Of a stretch of 64,000 bases of DNA, positions 23,749 to 31,819 are shown in pieces. Position 1 is the first letter of the stretch; every line of letters begins with the position of its first letter. The stretch comes from Peptoniphilus ovalis (GTDB taxonomy: Bacteria > Bacillota > Clostridia > Tissierellales > Peptoniphilaceae): NCBI RefSeq assembly GCF_018919265.1, contig NZ_JAHLQO010000004.1:186001-250000 (forward strand), read 5' to 3'. Made by a program: the position numbers and the translations under genes. The notes beneath the pieces are model-generated. The model searched no databases and had not been told where the DNA came from. It worked only from the letters and a program-made list of their open reading frames with translations.

Positions 23749-23751
23749 TTC

Positions 23752-24165
23752 TCACCACCAAAAATAAAGAAATACTTTAGACCATAGCTCCCAAAATTCT
23801 TTTTCTTCTTTGTATTGTTCAATCCATATATCTTTATCGTCCTTTAATGCTTGTTTTGATAAGACTATCAACCTATTTAATACTTCATTTTGCGTATATG
23901 TTTTTCCTTTATATTCAATCTTGTGAAAATCAAGGTTTATTATTTTTGATGCTAAATCTTTGTACATTCTTAATCTTTCATAAATAAGCTCCAACATTAA
24001 ATAATTTAAGTTCCTAGTTTCTCTTTCATCAAAGCCATAAATATCTCTTTGCTTTTTAAATTTTCTTCTTCTTTTTTTTGATACTTTTAAATCTCTAATA
24101 CTTTGATAGTTGGGTTCGACTTCTTCTAAATATTTTCTTCTATTTTTATATTTGATTTTTGCCAT
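23752..24165 (-). CDS. basic protein with FWW C-terminus, region-1 copy
   Basis: A 137-residue protein. The first 45 residues are highly basic (R-R-K-Y-L-E-E-V, K-V-S-K-K-R-R-R-K-F-K-K-Q-R), suggesting nucleic-acid binding; the remainder is helical and ends Y-F-W-W. The region-2 homolog 51489-51905 has the same architecture. No family recognised. Confidence 0.6.
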   Translation of the reverse strand: MAKIKYKNRRKYLEEVEPNYQSIRDLKVSKKRRRKFKKQRDIYGFDERETRNLNYLMLELIYERLRMYKDLASKIINLDFHKIEYKGKTYTQNEVLNRLIVLSKQALKDDKDIWIEQYKEEKEFWELWSKVFLYFWW

Positions 24166-24174
24166 ATTTGCTCC

Positions 24175-24474
24175 TTAAATCCCTAAATCTATTTTGCACT
24201 CTTCCCTTAATGTTTTTGCTATATCTTTAAGGTTTAAATAACCTTTTTCGATGCTGTCGTACATATCTTCAAGTGCTAAGTAAAATCTTTTTAGCCTTTC
24301 ACCACCAAATCCGAAGAAATCTCTTAATACCATCATTGGAGCAAGCATACTCCATAAAGATGCTTGTTCTATTGCATCTTTAAATCCTTGATGATATGCT
24401 TGATTTTTTAAGTTTTCTATCTGTTCGTAAGTGTAGTTATAAGTTGCTACTTTTTTAACTTTTTTCTTTTTCAC
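24175..24474 (-). CDS. conserved phage protein with FGFGxxRLxxF motif, region-1 copy
   Basis: A 99-residue protein with a Lys-rich start, V-A-T-Y-N-Y-T-Y-E-Q, a hydrophobic helix (W-S-M-L-A-P-M-M-V-L-R-D), F-G-F-G-G-E-R-L-K-R-F and a C-terminal helix. Homolog at 53026-53325 keeps the same motifs. It overlaps the FolD-like gene by 4 bases in both phages, so the pair travels together. Function unknown. Confidence 0.6.
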   Translation of the reverse strand: MKKKKVKKVATYNYTYEQIENLKNQAYHQGFKDAIEQASLWSMLAPMMVLRDFFGFGGERLKRFYLALEDMYDSIEKGYLNLKDIAKTLREECKIDLGI

Positions 24475-25088
24475 CAGTTCTCTAGCCTTTCTTTTAAAAC
24501 TTTAACAGTTGGAATCCTAGTTATTCTTCTAGCGTCCTCTGTATCGCATGATAGGTCTATTATTAAAAATATATTTCTAGTTAAATACTTTTCTATGCTG
24601 AAACTTGAATCACCAGTAGCTGATACCAAAATATCTATATCTGTTAAAGCTAACAAATTCTCTAAGCTTTTATATTTGCTATTAGCACTTATAGCATTAG
24701 CTCCATTATCGATTAAAGCTTTTGCAAGCGGTGCTCCTAAATGCTCTGATTGATTAATTATTAATATCGTTTTGTCGTCAAGGTCGTAACCTGCGTGTTG
24801 ATATATAGTTCTTAAAATTGCTTCTGCTGTTATTGTTAATTGCTCTGATTGTACTCCCTCAATGTCTAAATAAGGACGTTGCCTTAAAGAATAGTTATAA
24901 GCTGCTCTATTCTGTTGGCTTAAAGGCTCTAATACCAATAAAGCATCACATTCAGTTATTGCTTCTTCGCCCTCTATGCTTTCTATTTTTGCTGTTGGTA
25001 TTTCTTTTTCTATAGCCTTTATATAGCTATCTCTATTCTTGTCTTTTATTTCTTTTTCGTATTTAACTAATAGCTGTTTCATGTTCAC
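24471..25088 (-). CDS. truncated FolD-like protein, region-1 copy
   Basis: A 205-residue protein. Residues about 115-170 match the NAD(P)-binding part of FolD (methylene-THF dehydrogenase/cyclohydrolase): I-L-I-I-N-Q-S-E-H-L-G-A-P-L-A, then N-S-K-Y-K-S-L-E-N-L and D-I-L-V-S-A-T-G. The preceding L-V-L-E-P-L-S-Q and D-I-E-G-V parts look like degenerate FolD substrate motifs. Relative to FolD (about 280 residues) it is short, and the usual catalytic Lys after the Tyr seems to be Ile. Homolog at 53313-53930. It may bind a folate or dinucleotide without full catalysis. Confidence 0.65.
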   Translation of the reverse strand: MNMKQLLVKYEKEIKDKNRDSYIKAIEKEIPTAKIESIEGEEAITECDALLVLEPLSQQNRAAYNYSLRQRPYLDIEGVQSEQLTITAEAILRTIYQHAGYDLDDKTILIINQSEHLGAPLAKALIDNGANAISANSKYKSLENLLALTDIDILVSATGDSSFSIEKYLTRNIFLIIDLSCDTEDARRITRIPTVKVLKERLENW

Positions 25089-25345
25089 CTTCTCAAATAA
25101 TCTTTTAATTTTACTTTAAAATCTAACCATAAATCTATATCGCCTTCCATTCCTAAGCGTGATACATTAATGCTTTCTATTTCTTCAATTTCTCTTATCA
25201 TTTCTTCAATTGTTCCTGATTCTAATTCTTTTATATTATTTAAAATTATTTCAGTTATAATACCAGACATTGCCGTCATTCTGCCTAGCGAATATCTAAA
25301 AGCAGATATCACTAAGCACTTAAATTCAAATTTATTTAGAGTCAT
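25085..25345 (-). CDS. small conserved phage protein
   Basis: An 86-residue protein (F-K-C-L-V-I-S-A-F-R-Y-S-L-G-R-M-T-A-M...D-L-W-L-D-F). Proteins with this F-R-Y-x-L-G-R start are common in phages and plasmids of Gram-positive bacteria, without known function. It overlaps the end of the methyltransferase gene by 14 bases and the FolD-like gene by 4. Confidence 0.55.
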   Translation of the reverse strand: MTLNKFEFKCLVISAFRYSLGRMTAMSGIITEIILNNIKELESGTIEEMIREIEEIESINVSRLGMEGDIDLWLDFKVKLKDYLRR

Positions 25346-27584
25346 TTTTTATTTCCTTCTCCATTTTCTTAAATTCTTCTCCTATTGCCTTGACTACATT
25401 TACGGTTACTGCATTACCAGCTTGCTTATAAAGTTGTGTGTCTGATGTCCCTATAGCTTTTGCTCTTTCAAAGGCCCAGTCCGGAAATCCTTGGAGTCTC
25501 CAGCACTCTTTAGGCGTTAATCTTCTAATTCTATAACCCAGCTCTTTTTGTTTATTGTTAATTATTACTCCGTGTTGGTCTTGTGCTGTTAGTGTAAACA
25601 TAGGCTCTCCATTAGTTTTGTATCTTCTTCCATGTTGCCTTTTCTTTAATCTATTAGGTGTAATTATTGGTATAGCATATAATCCAGTCTTAGCACCTTG
25701 CCCGCCACCGTTAGCCGATAAAGTAACCGATAGGCCTTTAGGTGAGTAAACTTTGTTTCCTTGACTTTTACCGCCACCAACTGAAATTATTTTATTTTTA
25801 TTGGTGTTGTTATTACCTTTATCAATTATGTGTGGATTCAATCCCCCACCTTGTGCTGTAGTAATAGTTGGACTAATTCCAGTTTCATCAAATACTCTAT
25901 ATCTAGATGGACTTTTTCTGCTACTTTGAATGAATTTTCCTATTTGTTTAATCTTCTGTTCACTCTTAATATATGTTTCTCCGCCACTCCCTCTGAATCT
26001 TGTAGGGACTGTGTTTGTGTATTCATTCCCATAATCCTTTCCGCTTGTTTGTCTGATAGGAAATATTTCTCGTCCACCTCGTCCTCTAAGATATCCAGTA
26101 ATATAGACCCTTTCTCTGTTCTGTGGAACTCCGAAATCTTTGCTGTTAAACAAATTCCAGGACGTGTTGTACCCCAATTCATCCAGCGTGTTGAGGATAA
26201 CTTCAAAGGTGTCCCCTTTGTCGTGTGATAGTAGGCCTTTGACGTTTTCAAAGAGAAAAAACGATGGTTTTGTTTGTTCAAGGATTTTGGCAAGATAGAA
26301 GAACATTGTTCCTCTAGTGTCATTAAATCCTTTTCTATGTCCTGCAATGCTGAATGATTGACAGTTGTGTACTCCGATATTGTTAACTGTGTATGTGTGT
26401 TCATCTTTCACCTCTAAATCATAAACTTTGTGTGTATTGTAAATTCTTTCTTTGGATTTTAATTTAGTCCATATTTCGCCCTCAATTTCTAACATGTGGC
26501 CTTTGCTATCTGAATCTATTCTTGAAGAAAATATCCAATACGGATTCTGATTAACCTCTCTGCCCTCTATAATTTTCTTTTTAGGTGGTATGAAATTAGA
26601 TATTGAAAAACTACTGTTATAAGCTATCGAATGAAGTATTGAGATGTCATAAATAAGTCTTTTACTTACACTACTGCATTTAACTTTATTGTCTTTTAAA
26701 TAACCATCGCCAGCATAATATCCCTTTAAGAACTCTTTAATAATTTCTATAGACTGTGTGAACATGAACCCAGCTTTTTTATTAGCACTACCTTTACCAA
26801 TGTTATATGCAAGGTTTTTTAATCTTTCGCTACAGAGTATAACTTTATAAACTGTTCTTTGTTTGCTAATAGTATAATGATATTCTTTTATGTGCTCTAA
26901 ATCCTTGATTTTGCTTTTACCTATGCACAAAACTATCTTATTGTTATAAGTATTAGAATCTGTTCTTTTGTTGTCTTGAATATAACCATCTGCTGCGTAT
27001 CTTCCTAAAATCCATGCTTCTTCCAATGAAATATGTTGTACACTTTTACCAATTGCATTTTTTATGCTAGGTACTATTAAATAATCTAAATCAGTATCTA
27101 AGTCTTTACACTCTTTCCAATAAGCATCAGTAAATCCGTTTTCTGTTTTAGACCTAACATAAAGTTTATGATTCCCAGTAACTCTTAATCCATCACTACC
27201 TTGATATTTTATTTTATATAGGTCGTCACTTTCTTTTTTCCATACGTTCAAAACTTCTTTAAACTTACTATTATGTGTTAAGACCCTTTCTCCTACTTTA
27301 ATATCTTTAATAGGTTTTACTCCAGTAATAGTTGTCACTAAAGTATCTCCACTAAAACACGGGAATCCACCTACAAGTAAATCATATTTGCCTTTAAGTT
27401 CAGTAAAATCTTCAATTTCTGTTACATCTTTACCTTCATATTCATCTTCTTTTATATCGTATATGGCTTTATAACTAGCTAATGCATACTTATCTTTTTC
27501 TATATGCCCTATACAAGTATGACCAGCTTGTTCAAGTCCCATTCTGAATCCACCTATGCCACTAAATACATCTAAAAATTTCAT
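25332..27584 (-). CDS. DNA (cytosine-5) methyltransferase interrupted by an intein
   Basis: A 750-residue precursor. Extein parts give a complete C5 methyltransferase of about 418 residues: motif I D-V-F-S-G-I-G-G-F (5-13), motif IV G-G-F-P (72-75) joined after splicing to C-Q-S-F-S (408-412), motif VI F-E-N-V-K-G-L, motif VIII Q-N-R-E-R-V-Y, and motif X Q-A-G-N-A-V-T-V-N near the end. An intein occupies residues 76-407. The catalytic Cys is the +1 extein residue, so the enzyme can only be active after splicing. Recognition sequence unknown. No restriction enzyme gene is adjacent, suggesting a solitary phage methylase protecting its DNA. Confidence 0.9.
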   Translation of the reverse strand: MKFLDVFSGIGGFRMGLEQAGHTCIGHIEKDKYALASYKAIYDIKEDEYEGKDVTEIEDFTELKGKYDLLVGGFPCFSGDTLVTTITGVKPIKDIKVGERVLTHNSKFKEVLNVWKKESDDLYKIKYQGSDGLRVTGNHKLYVRSKTENGFTDAYWKECKDLDTDLDYLIVPSIKNAIGKSVQHISLEEAWILGRYAADGYIQDNKRTDSNTYNNKIVLCIGKSKIKDLEHIKEYHYTISKQRTVYKVILCSERLKNLAYNIGKGSANKKAGFMFTQSIEIIKEFLKGYYAGDGYLKDNKVKCSSVSKRLIYDISILHSIAYNSSFSISNFIPPKKKIIEGREVNQNPYWIFSSRIDSDSKGHMLEIEGEIWTKLKSKERIYNTHKVYDLEVKDEHTYTVNNIGVHNCQSFSIAGHRKGFNDTRGTMFFYLAKILEQTKPSFFLFENVKGLLSHDKGDTFEVILNTLDELGYNTSWNLFNSKDFGVPQNRERVYITGYLRGRGGREIFPIRQTSGKDYGNEYTNTVPTRFRGSGGETYIKSEQKIKQIGKFIQSSRKSPSRYRVFDETGISPTITTAQGGGLNPHIIDKGNNNTNKNKIISVGGGKSQGNKVYSPKGLSVTLSANGGGQGAKTGLYAIPIITPNRLKKRQHGRRYKTNGEPMFTLTAQDQHGVIINNKQKELGYRIRRLTPKECWRLQGFPDWAFERAKAIGTSDTQLYKQAGNAVTVNVVKAIGEEFKKMEKEIKNDSK
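26364..27359 (-). mobile_element. intein with LAGLIDADG homing endonuclease domain
   Basis: 332 residues from Cys76 to Asn407 of the methyltransferase precursor. Block A starts C-F-S-G-D-T-L-V; block B has V-T-G-N-H-K-L-Y-V; the endonuclease carries two LAGLIDADG-type motifs, I-L-G-R-Y-A-A-D-G-Y (about 192-201) and L-K-G-Y-Y-A-G-D-G-Y (about 286-295); block F/G is V-Y-D-L-E-V...V-N-N-I-G-V-H-N followed by Cys. All residues needed for splicing (Cys1, block B His, penultimate His, terminal Asn, Cys+1) are present, so it should be active. Confidence 0.92.
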
Positions 27585-27599
27585 TTTTCACCCACTTGG

Positions 27600-27821
27600 T
27601 TAATATAACTTCATAATAAATTCTATTCCCTCTAGAATTCCATAAGCTCTTATGGTCTCTTCTGTTAATCTCATAACTTCATCGAAAGAATTTTCTTTAC
27701 CGGTTGATTTCATTCTTTCTAAAATTGCTTCGTTTCTAATTATTAACTCGTTTTGTTCAGCTATTTTAGATTTTATTTTTTCCCTTAATTTTTCTACTTC
27801 TTTATAATTTATGTTGACCAT
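27600..27821 (-). CDS. small coiled-coil hypothetical protein
   Basis: A 73-residue, mostly coiled-coil protein (V-E-K-L-R-E-K-I-K-S-K-I-A-E-Q-N-E-L) with a short hydrophobic end. It lies between SSB and methyltransferase genes. No family recognised. Confidence 0.5.
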   Translation of the reverse strand: MVNINYKEVEKLREKIKSKIAEQNELIIRNEAILERMKSTGKENSFDEVMRLTEETIRAYGILEGIEFIMKLY

Positions 27822-27830
27822 AGTTACCTC

Positions 27831-28271
27831 TTAAAAAGGAATATCATTGTTGTCTATAGGAAAAAATCCAGGATTTTCAAAATCATCTTGAGTGTTATTA
27901 GTGTTGTTAGTATTGCTAAAATTATTGTTGCTTTCGCTCTTGCTATCAATAAAGCTAATACTATTAACAACTACATCTGTTGTGTAAATTCTCTGCCCGT
28001 TCTTTTCATAGCTACCAGTTTGAATTCTTCCTACTATTCCGATTCTGCTTCCTTTACTAAAATAATTGCTTATTAGTTCTGCGGCCTTTCCCCATGCTAT
28101 GCAATTAATAAAATCTGCTGTAGGCTGATTATTTGCTTCTGCTTGTTGTCTTTTCTCTTTGCTAAGTCCTCTATCTACCGCTACTGTAAATCTAGCGGCT
28201 GCTGTTCCTTGCTGTGTTCTTCTTAACTCTGGGTCTTTCACTAGACGACCAAGTAAACTTATATTGTTCAT
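27831..28271 (-). CDS. ssb: single-stranded DNA-binding protein
   Basis: A 146-residue SSB: OB fold beginning N-N-I-S-L-L-G-R-L-V-K-D-P-E-L-R, A-R-F-T-V-A-V-D-R, D-F-I-N-C-I-A-W-G-K-A-A-E, then a Ser/Asn-rich linker and the acidic tail N-N-D-I-P-F that docks partner proteins. It coats single-stranded DNA in phage replication and recombination, together with the annealing protein encoded at 34589-35290. Confidence 0.95.
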   Translation of the reverse strand: MNNISLLGRLVKDPELRRTQQGTAAARFTVAVDRGLSKEKRQQAEANNQPTADFINCIAWGKAAELISNYFSKGSRIGIVGRIQTGSYEKNGQRIYTTDVVVNSISFIDSKSESNNNFSNTNNTNNTQDDFENPGFFPIDNNDIPF

Positions 28272-28829
28272 TTATTTCTCCTTATTCAATAATGTTAAAA
28301 TTAACTTTGCATAATATATTCCTGTTTTAGTTATATTCGGGTCTGTAGAGTACCATTTGTTTTTCGCTAAAATAACTGATATTCTTCTATTTATGCAATA
28401 TAAATTTTCAATGTTTAAATTTTTATTGTTGCAATCAAGAAATATAACCATTTCATCTTCGCTTACTTCACCATATCTATCCTGGTATATTTTTTTCTGT
28501 ATAGGTAACCAATAAGGCTCTCTATAACCTGTGTATTTAGGTCTACAATTTCCTAGTAATTTGACTTTTATATACGTTGTTCCATTACCACATTCTCTTA
28601 TTGTTCCTATTGGTAACTCCTCTTTTTTATATACATTTGAATACTGACCCGAATTAAAAAACTTATTTAGTTTTAATTTTTTTGTAACTGTATTTGATAT
28701 ACCTTGTTCAGTTCTTTTTTCATTAAATCTTTCGTTAAATGCAATTGTCATTTCTTTGTAATTTTCAAATTCATTTACATTCTCTTTAATCCAATCTAAT
28801 TGTGTTTGGGTATATCTCTTATTTCCCAT
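28272..28829 (-). CDS. HNH endonuclease-like protein
   Basis: A 185-residue protein. The N-terminal 50 residues are an HTH-like segment (Y-T-Q-T-Q-L-D-W-I-K-E-N, I-S-N-T-V-T-K-K-L); the middle has beta strands; Y-G-E-V-S-E-D-E-M-V-I-F-L-D-C-N-N-K-N-L-N is the usual second half of phage HNH homing-type endonucleases (L-D-G-D-K-x-N-x-x-x-x-N). The first catalytic His is not obvious, so activity is uncertain. It directly follows the small gene at 28830 and precedes ssb. Confidence 0.6.
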   Translation of the reverse strand: MGNKRYTQTQLDWIKENVNEFENYKEMTIAFNERFNEKRTEQGISNTVTKKLKLNKFFNSGQYSNVYKKEELPIGTIRECGNGTTYIKVKLLGNCRPKYTGYREPYWLPIQKKIYQDRYGEVSEDEMVIFLDCNNKNLNIENLYCINRRISVILAKNKWYSTDPNITKTGIYYAKLILTLLNKEK

Positions 28830-29054
28830 TTACTTTTCGCCTATCATCTCTCTAGTATTTTGCATTTCATATCCTTCTTGCATTAGCTTTTCACTTCTTA
28901 AAACAATGTCTGCATTGTTTATCATTTGTTTAGCTATTTTTGCTATATATTCAGCATTTGTTAATGATATTTTATGTTCTTCATCACTTTTGTTTTTATC
29001 TGTAACTTCTAAAATTGTGTTTCCTAAAATATCTTGTAACTCTAATAGGTTCAT
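28830..29054 (-). CDS. small hypothetical protein
   Basis: A 74-residue helical protein (Y-I-A-K-I-A-K-Q-M-I-N-N-A-D-I-V-L-R-S-E-K). It ends at the base before the next gene starts. No family recognised. Confidence 0.5.
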   Translation of the reverse strand: MNLLELQDILGNTILEVTDKNKSDEEHKISLTNAEYIAKIAKQMINNADIVLRSEKLMQEGYEMQNTREMIGEK

Positions 29055-29063
29055 GCTTGCTCC

Positions 29064-29477
29064 TTAATATTCGTATTTATCTTCATACTCTTTAATCATT
29101 TTCATTATTAGCTCATCTCTTGATTCTTCTTTTTTATTCAACGCATCTTCGAAAAGTTCATCAAGTTTGTTTTTGATTTTTATATATTCTTCGTTATCTT
29201 CTATTCCTAATCTTTTTGCATCATGCTCCATAAGTTCTATAAAGTCCCATGATTCAAATATTTTTCCCCAGTATTCATCTTCTTCTACATCAAATTCCAG
29301 TCCATCATGTTCAGTCCCATACATTCCTTGTATATTTAGATAATGTAAACCACCATCTTTTCCTAAAACATACAAATCATGGATATTCTCGCCTAGAAAT
29401 CTATCGTATGATTCGTTTTTGATTTTTAATACTGGTAATCTAGTTAGTGTAGCTTGCCTTAACATTCTCATTTTCAA
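29064..29477 (-). CDS. hypothetical protein
   Basis: A 137-residue acidic protein with an N-terminal basic segment (M-R-M-L-R-Q-A-T-L-T-R-L) and a C-terminal Glu/Lys helix. It overlaps the 59-residue upstream gene by 4 bases. No family recognised. Confidence 0.5.
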   Translation of the reverse strand: MKMRMLRQATLTRLPVLKIKNESYDRFLGENIHDLYVLGKDGGLHYLNIQGMYGTEHDGLEFDVEEDEYWGKIFESWDFIELMEHDAKRLGIEDNEEYIKIKNKLDELFEDALNKKEESRDELIMKMIKEYEDKYEY

Positions 29478-29653
29478 ATCTCTTTATAAAGTCTATTAAG
29501 TTCTTCTTCATCTACCATGTATTTTTTATCATTTTCATTATCTACAAATACAAAAGTTCCATTTGCATAAATCTCTAATTTGTAGTTATATTCTTTTAGC
29601 ATCTTGAGTAGTGTTGTTAAAATTAAATTAATTTCTTGTTTTGCTTCTTTCAT
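29474..29653 (-). CDS. 59-residue protein, homolog of 50165-50359
   Basis: A short frame from ATG at 29653 to TGA at 29474-29476, missed by a 60-residue cutoff. It starts M-K-E-A, contains E-I-N-L-I-L-T-T-L-L-K, F-V-F-V-D-N-E and ends V-D-E-E-E-L-N-R-L-Y-K, closely matching the 64-residue product of 50165-50359. It overlaps both neighbours by 4 bases, which supports translation. Function unknown. Confidence 0.7.
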   Translation of the reverse strand: MKEAKQEINLILTTLLKMLKEYNYKLEIYANGTFVFVDNENDKKYMVDEEELNRLYKEI

Positions 29654-29847
29654 TCTTCCACTTCAATCATTGCCCAATGTTTTGGATTTATATAAAAATC
29701 TTTTTCTACTTTGTGTTCTTCTCCGTGTAGTTTAATTGTTGTTATATTTTCAAGATTTATATTCTTTATTCCATTTTCCCAATATTCCTTATTTTCAATG
29801 CAATTTATTGTTTTTGTTATATACGGATTGTTAAAAGTTATTTTCAT
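29650..29847 (-). CDS. small hypothetical protein
   Basis: A 65-residue protein of beta character (M-K-I-T-F-N-N-P-Y, T-T-I-K-L-H-G-E-E-H) ending M-I-E-V-E-E like the DUF1642-type tails next to it. Overlaps neighbours by 4 bases on each side. No family recognised. Confidence 0.5.
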   Translation of the reverse strand: MKITFNNPYITKTINCIENKEYWENGIKNINLENITTIKLHGEEHKVEKDFYINPKHWAMIEVEE

Positions 29848-30074
29848 TTTTCCACCTCAATCATTTCTAAATCTGCTAAATCTGTATCAAATTTTTCTTT
29901 AATCTCTTCTATTTCTTTTTGTGTAAAACTTGTTTTAACAACAAATCCCCCAATGTTGTTGCTTAGAAAATAAGATTCGCTTTTTTTGTTATAATTTAAA
30001 TATTCTTCAGATTGCCCATCATAAAATCTAGGCTTATACTTCAAATAATATTTCTTTTCTTCTTTAGTTTTCAT
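29844..30074 (-). CDS. DUF1642-like short protein
   Basis: A 76-residue protein: K-K-Y-Y-L-K-Y-K at the start, beta strands, and the C-terminal tail F-T-Q-K-E-I-E-E-I-K-E-K-F-D-T-D-L-A-D-L. The same tail is found in the products of 22749-23276 and 50356-50811. A minimal version of that family, lacking the N-terminal 80-residue module. Function unknown. Confidence 0.6.
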   Translation of the reverse strand: MKTKEEKKYYLKYKPRFYDGQSEEYLNYNKKSESYFLSNNIGGFVVKTSFTQKEIEEIKEKFDTDLADLEMIEVEK

Positions 30075-30277
30075 TTCTGTACCTCTTTAACTTCTACAGC
30101 ATATTTTCTATATTCTTCAGGTATATACTTTAAGTGTTTTTCTTTCCACGCTTGTCTTAATCTATCATCCCATCTACTAGCAAACCAACTACCTTTGTTG
30201 TGGCTTAGGTATTGTTTGCTTCCATCATTTGTTTTTAGATGAGGTAATGGTATGCAATATCTTATTTCTTCTTTCAT
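30071..30277 (-). CDS. small hypothetical protein
   Basis: A 68-residue basic protein with Trp/Arg/Lys clusters (W-F-A-S-R-W-D-D-R-L-R-Q-A-W) that looks like a small nucleic-acid-binding or viral accessory protein. Overlaps the next gene by 4 bases. No family recognised. Confidence 0.45.
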   Translation of the reverse strand: MKEEIRYCIPLPHLKTNDGSKQYLSHNKGSWFASRWDDRLRQAWKEKHLKYIPEEYRKYAVEVKEVQK

Positions 30278-30281
30278 TTTC

Positions 30282-30575
30282 TCACTCCACGTATACTGGC
30301 TCGCTGATTCTAGCTAATAGAATCAAGTTATAACTTTCAATTTCTTCCTCTGTTAGTTTTTCTTTATACAGTAGTCCTCTACTGATGTCTATAGGCTTTT
30401 CTATTAATTGTTTTTTACTTTCTGTAGAATGACCTTGTAAGTCTTCTTTCTCCATTTCCCTATCTAGCTTTACTATTGGGTAGTTGCTATCTAAACTTCC
30501 GTATAGGTACTTATATTCATAATGGTCTACTTCTTTATCCGCTAAAGGACTGTATGGTATTAATGTATCTTCCAT
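30282..30575 (-). CDS. hypothetical protein
   Basis: A 97-residue acidic protein without a recognised motif (D-K-E-V-D-H-Y-E-Y-K-Y-L, E-L-T-E-E-E-I-E-S type composition). It follows the adenine/cytosine methylase gene by 11 bases. Confidence 0.45.
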   Translation of the reverse strand: MEDTLIPYSPLADKEVDHYEYKYLYGSLDSNYPIVKLDREMEKEDLQGHSTESKKQLIEKPIDISRGLLYKEKLTEEEIESYNLILLARISEPVYVE

Positions 30576-30586
30576 TTAACTTCTCC

Positions 30587-31423
30587 TTATTCAAATTCCG
30601 CCATGTTTATTTGTGATAACTGCCAAATGTCTTTTTTATTTAACATTTTTTCCACTGCTAAATCATAAAACTTTTTTTCTACCTCAAATCCATAGGAATT
30701 TCTTCCTAATTCAAGTGCTGCTCTTAAAGTTGTTCCACTTCCTGCTACTGGGTCTATAACCACATCTCCTGGGTCTGTAAAAATCTTGATAAGTTCTTTT
30801 AATAGGTTTACTGGTTTTTGTGTTGGGTGTATTTTGGGATATTCTTTTGAATTATCTCTTCTCCATTCGAACCAATTAAAAATCATTTTTCCTTTTCCGG
30901 TTTCTTTTTTCCCGTTGTTAAATTTTGGTAGCTTATCTCTATATAAAACAACGGCGTGTTCTGTTGCTCCTACAATTTTCATATTTGCTTTTAATACTTG
31001 TGCTGAATAATTTTTTATAAAAAATAGCGGATAAGATTTCATAAATCCATATTTTTTCCCATAATCAATTACCATTGGCATTTGTTCAAAACTACAAAAT
31101 ACTATCATTGCAGGTGCTTTATTTCTTTCTTTAGGTTCTTTAATTAACAACTTAGAGCAAAAGTGCATATATTCTGCAATTCTAAAGGTGTCATCTGTTT
31201 TAAAGAATGATTTTTTAGCAAATTTGCTTTCTCCATTTTTATTATCTCCACCTTCATACCACATAGGATTGCTTGCAAATGCATCTTCTCCAATTCTATA
31301 AGGTATATCTGCTATTACGAGTTGTGCTTTAGGTATGTTGTATCTTTTAAAGTTTTGAAAATTATCTCTGTATAATTCGCATTTCAATTCTTTTTTTCTT
31401 TTTTGTATCTTTAACGCTTCCAT
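30587..31423 (-). CDS. DNA N6-adenine/N4-cytosine methyltransferase (beta class)
   Basis: A 278-residue enzyme. Catalytic motif IV D-I-P-Y is at 39-42, the AdoMet-binding motif I D-P-V-A-G-S-G-T-T (near residue 225) follows it, and H-P-T-Q-K-P-V-N-L-L-K-E-L sits between; this motif order is that of beta-class amino methyltransferases. It would methylate phage or host DNA, probably as anti-restriction. No restriction partner is adjacent. Confidence 0.85.
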   Translation of the reverse strand: MEALKIQKRKKELKCELYRDNFQNFKRYNIPKAQLVIADIPYRIGEDAFASNPMWYEGGDNKNGESKFAKKSFFKTDDTFRIAEYMHFCSKLLIKEPKERNKAPAMIVFCSFEQMPMVIDYGKKYGFMKSYPLFFIKNYSAQVLKANMKIVGATEHAVVLYRDKLPKFNNGKKETGKGKMIFNWFEWRRDNSKEYPKIHPTQKPVNLLKELIKIFTDPGDVVIDPVAGSGTTLRAALELGRNSYGFEVEKKFYDLAVEKMLNKKDIWQLSQINMAEFE

Positions 31424-31441
31424 GTCTTAATCTCTCCAGCT

Positions 31442-31819
31442 CTATATTTCTTCTTGTATTTCTTGTAATTCCAGTACTATTCTAGGATTGTCTTTATCTA
31501 AGTAAAAATAGTGATGTATGTATCCTATTTCGTTCCAACCATCGTTTTTAAGTATTCCAGCTTCTTGAAGTCCATCTAAAATAAATTTAATGCCTGTTGA
31601 AACATTATCCTTATCTGTTCTTTTATCTTTGCAGTACCAATTGCATTTAATATCAACTTTTTTAGTTATCTCTTTTTTCATCTGTGCAAGCGTGTAGTAT
31701 GCAATAAGTTTAGTGTATTTCTTCTTTTGACTTGCGGCTGCATATTTATTACCTCTGTTAGATTTAATAACTTGATTCATCGTTGGTAACTGTATTTCAT
31801 AAGTAAGTGTATATTTCAA
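31442..31819 (-). CDS. rusA: RusA-like Holliday junction resolvase
   Basis: A 125-residue protein with D-K-R-T-D-K-D-N-V-S-T-G-I-K-F-I-L-D-G-L-Q-E-A (broken here by spaces of the listing), the conserved Asp/Asn catalytic cluster of RusA, and N-D-G-W later. It resolves branched DNA made in recombination. It overlaps the HNH gene by 4 bases. Confidence 0.85.
   Translation of the reverse strand: MKYTLTYEIQLPTMNQVIKSNRGNKYAAASQKKKYTKLIAYYTLAQMKKEITKKVDIKCNWYCKDKRTDKDNVSTGIKFILDGLQEAGILKNDGWNEIGYIHHYFYLDKDNPRIVLELQEIQEEI

Noticed and set aside
25940-26404. 154-residue minus-strand frame within the methyltransferase
   Set aside because: It is out of frame with the methyltransferase-intein precursor, which has clear conserved motifs in its own frame.
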